From Trichuris trichiura (lineage: Eukaryota > Nematoda > Enoplea > Trichinellida > Trichuridae), in NCBI GenBank assembly GCA_037903355.1, contig JBAJFE010000047.1, positions 186,001-250,000 on the forward strand: DNA of 64,000 nucleotides, in the 5' to 3' direction. The notes beneath the pieces are model-generated. The model was not told the origin of the DNA. It did no database searches and worked only from the letters and a program-made list of their open reading frames with translations. Shown here piece by piece: positions 59,027-64,000 of this stretch (positions are counted from its first letter, which is position 1; each line of letters begins with the position of its first letter). The translations under genes and the position numbers were made by a program.

Positions 59027-62000
59027 CCCTCAGCGACTTAAACAGTCGCGCCTAATCTAATTCATTTATTCAATTTGACTGGCAATGTAGCATTCGGTAA
59101 AACTTCTTATTTAATATACATTCAACTTAGAGAATTATGAGTTTAAACTTCCACATTTTCTTTGCCAACAATACTTTCTGATGTTTATTCTTTAAAAAGT
59201 CTACTGTTAAAACCTATAATCTAATTGCGCAAAAGTTTTCGCTCTATTTGGCAATGAACAACCAACCATCCATAAAACGATTGGTTAACCGGCAGTTTTA
59301 AGAACTGTTTACGCTCTTTCCTTAGGAGAGAAATATTAAATAAATGCAAACAATGGAGAGCGATAAGAAAACATACGACCTTCTGGTTATCCTGAAATTT
59401 AAAGTTTTTAGGCTGTCTGTTAGTTACCATGTTTTTCTTAGCGTTAATCGGGAAAACCGTTCCTTATTTACTTTCATGACTAGTACATTTGACTAGTGAT
59501 AAATGACCCCGTGGAATAACATTTTTCCAGTTTCCTGCTAGCCTGAGGCTATGCAGTGGCGTTTAATCTTACGAATAAATTAAAGTGTATAGCTATGCGA
59601 TATTCTGACCTTGTAAATGGTACCATATTTTAAAATAGTAATTAAAATAACTAAAAAATGTAATATTCTGGTTAAACGCTAGAATTTACACTAATACAGT
59701 TAGAAAGACTTGCAAGTAAAGTTGGGATTTGAAATTTAAAATAGCGATTAGAAATGGCGCTATTGGCAGTACTAATCTTGCGGCTTTCTTGCTCTACCGA
59801 CTAGCTTACGATTACGTATTATCAGTTAGTTAGGATCCTTCCTAACAAGGAACCACAAGTAATACTGTAACTTTGAAAAATCAGCGTAAATGCAGGTAAC
59901 CAATTTTGCACAAGTAGAGAATGACTTGCTATCAGGAAAAGTTTTTAGTTTATTTATTTATGTATAATTTCATGCGAAGATTTATAATTCAATCATTCGC
60001 TACTCATTTCCGCAACGTCATTGTAACTCGCGCGTCAGAAATATTACACAATGATTAATTGATTTTTTCATTTTTTTCTTTTTTCTTCTACTTCGTAACG
60101 AGTTCTTTTCATTTTCTTTTTGAAAAAAACTTTTTACGGAAACGTGGTACGTTTTATGACAGAAATAAACGTTATAAATAAAAAAACGGGTCAATAGCGT
60201 CAATGATCAACTGGTTAAGTTATTGACATTTTAAGAACTTCTCCTTTTGCTTCCATTATCTTCTCTACTCGTCCTATAATGCGTTGGCTGTTTGCATTTC
60301 TGTTTTCACAATGGAATTTGCTGACGAAAGGCATTTTGTAACTGCTGCCTTTACAAGCGCGTATACACAGTCAGTGACTCGGTTTGGTATGCTGCTGAAA
60401 GGCGAACATTCCTGCATAAGCTTGAAGTCCTAACAATGCGACTTGAAACGCTGCTGCTGCTTAAGCGGGAAACACTTTTGCAACTTACGTCGAAATTCCA
60501 ATGCAGCCTTTATTTTTATATTCCATAATAAACCAGATAAGCAAAATGACTAATAGTTTTAATAGGATTTTACAATGCGGCAAAACTTTGGGATTTCGCT
60601 AGGTGTACTTCATTACCATTTATATATTACAGACTGATTTCAAATTTAAACATCGCTTATTGACGTAAACAAGTCACTGATAAACCGCCCACGTTCGCAA
60701 AGTGCACTTGGACGTACCGAACTGACTTAGATAAACCTTCGCTTATCGCCATACGAAACAATAACTACCCACTGGTACTATAAGGTTCGATTAAGACTGT
60801 CGTCTGTATTGGCGAAACTGATTCCAGGCAAAGCTGTTCGCTGTAACGTTCGCAGCATTGAGTATTTTAAAGATAGGGCGTTTCGGTTCGCTGCGGCTAA
60901 TTAATATAATGACCCTTTGTTGAACAACAAGCTCACATACCTGTATACGGTAGCACAACTAGTTTGCACAAGTCGTACAAAGGACTTCACCTGAACGTTT
61001 ATTTGAGAGGCAGAAACAAGAACTAACCACTTACGGTCAGAAAGGACAAAATCAATGTTTGCAGCAAGAAAACGTCTGCACTTATTTTGGCAATGTTGGC
61101 AAGGAGACATTCCATCGAAAGAGACAGCATATAGTCACGCTCTGCGTAAGACAAGTTGCTTCCTTTAAGGCAAAAATGTGCAGTAATAATGAATGATAAT
61201 AATAGTAATAATAATAGTTATAATAAGCACTATGCGAGCGCTGAACGAGCTGAACCACCATCCACTCACTCATGGAATGCGAAAACTGAAGACGAAAAAA
61301 AAACAGTAACGTGATGTCCACCGAATCTACATACAGCTTAATGGAAAAAAATGTCTTCGCTTTGGAGTTACTTGCACGGAAGAGACGACGGTGAGGGTGC
61401 CGCGCGATGCTTAACGGATTAAAAGTGACAGCAAACACGAGCGGACACACCAACACCAGGCAACTTTACACATTACGGACAGGTGTGTAGAGGGAAAAAG
61501 AGGACGACGCAAAACCGTTCTCCGTATGAAATGAAAACGTAATAATAATAATAATAATATGCTATTCTTACTATTATTATTATTATAATAATAACATCAC
61601 GCGTTAGCGGCCCAGTCTGCACACACAACAACCTGTCAGTAGTGTCACAGGCAAGATACGAAACAGGCAACAGCGAGAGGGCTGCATACACAAAACACAC
61701 ACGTAGTACGTACGCGCAGACATCAAGACGCCCAAAAGGCAGCTAGCGGCCACTATAATGAAAATAAGGCCGCCACCACGGCCAAAGCACAGGTGCGGGG
61801 CGCCCTCTGTCATTTAGTAAAACTCTGAAAGCGCATTTGATGCAGAAATTGAGCACGCTCAGGTACGAGGGACAGACGGAGACAGGGAAGGGGAAATAAC
61901 TGCAAAAAAAGCACCATCACCAGTAAAGATGACAACAACAAATCAGCCCAGTTAGCTTTGGTTATCGCCAACCTGAATATCATTTCTTCTGCTGCGTTCC

Positions 62001-62209
62001 ATTGACTCTACACGCATGGAATCACGCGCCATATCGTCATCATCACCCTCGTCATCATAGAAAGCGAGAACAAAAAGAGAGAGAGAGAGAGGGACGGAAG
62101 CGAAAAGAAAAGAAAAGTACAATCGTTCCTACTACATGGCCAACTGAATACACGTAGTGCATCTCTTTACGCCTCTCCTATGCCCCTCTCTGCGCACCAT
62201 GATCATCAT
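59027..62209. other. Intergenic and 3' flank of GW182, with microsatellites
   Basis: A TAA/TTA-type microsatellite lies at 61198-61230 and another at 61541-61596, the latter forming an AT-rich palindrome; a GA run lies at about 62077-62094. The part from about 61000 to 62209 probably includes the 3' UTR of the GW182 gene on the minus strand. A minus-strand frame at 59430-59221 contains an acceptor-like TTTCAG and a hydrophobic run, not enough for a gene call. Confidence 0.4.
61541..61596. repeat. AT-rich trinucleotide microsatellite, palindromic
   Basis: AATAATAATAATAATAAT, then a short centre, then TATTATTATTATTAT and AATAATAA. The two halves are complementary and can fold back. Confidence 0.7.
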
Positions 62210-64000
62210 TTAGTAAGTCTGGTGACGCTCCAATCCGCCGTAATAACCATCTCCGTAGATTGAACTTGGTCCCGGTGCATGAGAAAGTAATGTCATATGG
62301 TCGGGTAGTTGTACGGACGGCGGAGGACCGAAAGGCGGATGCGGAGTTGCCGGCCCCCACGACGAAGGCGGAGGTGGAACATCCCATACAAGGCCAGGGT
62401 GACCTACGGGACCTCCCGATTGAAACAACGGCTGGCGATGACTACTCGACGTTTGAATGAGCTTCTCGACTTCCGCGTCTTTAGCCAAATGAGCTGTTAG
62501 GCCTATGGCAGAGCATTCGGGCTGCAGGCGAACCAACGCCTTTTCGGCACTGGCATCTTTGAACTTTACAGCGGCAAAACCAGATCCGGGCGGGAAGACA
62601 AACGCTTGAACTGTACCAATACGAGAGAATAAGAATTGAAGCGTCTGTTCATCCACCTACAATTAACGATATTAAAAATTATACAGCGCGTAAGCCTATT
62701 CACCAGGTGGGCATTTAACAAGACAATCCATTGTTGGGTAGCCGGCGATAGAGGCATGAATTGTGCATTATTAGCATAAGAAGACACCATTCGCGGACCG
62801 CGATTGAAGTAGGCCATATTCAGCGATTGAGCTGGCGGACGTACGCTCTTTGCTGACCACCCGTCGTTGACAATATTCGGACTGAGGTTTGAGATCTGAA
62901 AGAGAGAAAAAAAACTCGTATGCTCGCGTGCAAATTGGGGGACGCAACGAGACCTTGGAATCGTAGTAGGACTTTGGTGTGGCTGAGCTCACGGTAAGCA
63001 TAGTACTGGGAGAATAGAGCACCCCGCCAGCCGCGGCAGCAGCGCCATCTGGCACAGCATGAGATGATACAACAGCGGCGCTCAACTTTGAATCGCCGCT
63101 TAGACGAGTAAGGCTTATCGCACTCGTTTTAACGCTGCCCGGTGTGGCGTTTGGATCTTCGGCCACTTCGCGCGGATCTCGCCATTCCCATTTTTGACCC
63201 GGACGAAATTCCGGCGGACCATCGTCTAACGTCGCGGTTGAGGAACCTGACGACGTTTGCTGTTGTTGTTGTTGTTGTTGCTGCTGCTGATCGCTACCAC
63301 CACTTGCGCGACATATTTGTCCTTTGTCGCTAGGTGAAGAAATCAACGATGATTCGTCGGAGATGCCATGAAAGGCTGAGCTGCTCAAATGATCGGCCCC
63401 CTTCAAGTAATTGTCGCAAGGCCAGTCGAACGACTGCTGACGTTGCTTGGACCACGGATCTGACGACGTCATCAGCTCAAACCCGACCAACTTGTCTCTA
63501 CCGGTATCCCCGTTTTGGCTCTTTTCCTGGAGAACAACATCGGAATGTTTCCATTGGTGCACTTTGGAACCATTCAGCACGTCCGAGGCCGAAACGGTAG
63601 AGCTGCCGGAGGCTGAGGTCACCACGACCACATTGCCGAGATCATTGGAGGACGATGAGGAGGAACCAATACCACCACCAACAACCAATCCCGACGAACG
63701 TGATTTGCGAATCGGAGCGGTATGAGCGTTTATGTGGTTCTTTAGAGTGTGCACGGTCGCCCTGAGCTGGTTCACTTCACCGGAGATGCGCTGGTACTCG
63801 TGTTGCTGGGCGCCGTTCAACGGCCCCTTCTGGCTGAGCGAATGCAAATGATGCAACTCGCTTTCCGCCTGCTCCAACTTCGTAATACATTGCAACAATT
63901 GATTGAGCTTGAATAAAGTTTCCGGAGGCAGAGGTTGGCTAAGCAAATGCGATTCGATTAGGCCCGTTTTGACCGCGACCGCAAGTTGTTCAACGACTTG
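62210..64000 (-). CDS. TNRC6: GW182/TNRC6 miRNA-silencing scaffold, C-terminal part (5' end beyond window)
   Basis: Three minus-strand exons: 64000-62954 (open to the window edge), 62895-62704 and 62656-62210, all phase 0, 561 residues visible. In order: a helical Q/L segment (LAVAVKTGLIESHLLSQPLP, then FKLNQLL) that matches the Q-rich region of TNRC6 (AVQQGLL...NQPLAPQTL); a low-complexity Ser/Gly part with scattered Trp motifs (DPWS, FDWP); a run of 11 Gln; PPEFRPGQKWEW, matching the PAM2-linked PEF-PG-W segment that contacts poly(A)-binding protein in TNRC6; and a divergent RRM (WIVLLNAHLVDEQTL to DAEVEKLIQ) with a Trp-containing tail (LVWDV, SSWGP). GW182 binds Argonaute and recruits deadenylases in P bodies. 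Splice donor 1 is AAG|GTCTCG, off consensus. Confidence 0.9.
63262..63294 (-). repeat. Polyglutamine-coding trinucleotide run
   Basis: Eleven consecutive Gln codons (CAG and CAA mixed on the minus strand) inside the GW182 exon, within the Ser/Gly-rich linker. Confidence 0.8.

Noticed and set aside
61082..61813. Frames rich in Tyr and Ile around 61.1-61.8 kb
   Set aside because: Translations of TAA/TTA microsatellites.

Overview
The window looks like nuclear DNA from a nematode, most likely a clade I (dorylaimid) worm such as the whipworm Trichuris; the genus is inference. The reasons are spliced genes that mix very short introns (about 50-100 bp) with multi-kilobase ones, secreted Kunitz proteins, a U2 snRNA that carries a C. 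elegans-like AUCAAAG step, and acceptor-like AG sites just upstream of several start codons, as expected where spliced leaders are used. Unlike the Caenorhabditis AIN proteins, the GW182/TNRC6 homologue here has kept the Q-rich helix, the PEF-PG-W segment and an RRM. Base composition is mildly AT-rich throughout.

Layout. 1-4.4 kb: two divergent copies of a cysteine-rich secreted-type exon (plus strand) and a two-domain Kunitz inhibitor gene (minus strand). 4.4-23.2 kb: gene-poor, with one tRNA-Arg(ACG), copies of a short repeat family that carries a hammerhead-like hairpin, a perfect 91-bp inverted repeat, and two tentative minus-strand exon groups. 23.2-32.8 kb: a four-exon cholecystokinin-type GPCR with two introns of about 4 kb; the third intron contains a roughly 0.94-kb palindrome flanked by a 14-bp target-site-like duplication. 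34.6-36.5 kb: an intronless TAF5-family gene on the minus strand. 38.2-47.5 kb: three housekeeping genes in tandem on the plus strand, ABCE1 (13 exons), mitochondrial tryptophanyl-tRNA synthetase (one exon) and cytosolic glycerol-3-phosphate dehydrogenase (8 exons), spaced by about 0.2 kb. 48.8-50.0 kb: a pogo/Tigger-like non-autonomous transposon and an LTR-like GC-rich block. 50.3-52.5 kb: a large intronless secreted protein with 11 Kunitz domains. 54.7 kb: a U2 snRNA gene. 58.0-59.0 kb: a small spliced single-pass membrane protein gene (minus strand) that a plain ORF search misses. 62.2-64.0 kb: the 3' part of the GW182/TNRC6 gene, running off the right edge.

The genes do not form one pathway. 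The strongest groupings are the ABCE1-WARS2-GPD1 tandem (possible operon or closely packed trans-spliced genes) and the two Kunitz genes (secreted protease inhibitors). The most unusual feature is the 11-domain Kunitz protein: every second domain in its first half has lost the pair of cysteines that holds the inhibitory loop, while the rest of the fold is retained. Exon limits were read by eye from GT-AG signals and phase; homology is by recognition of family motifs, not by a database search.
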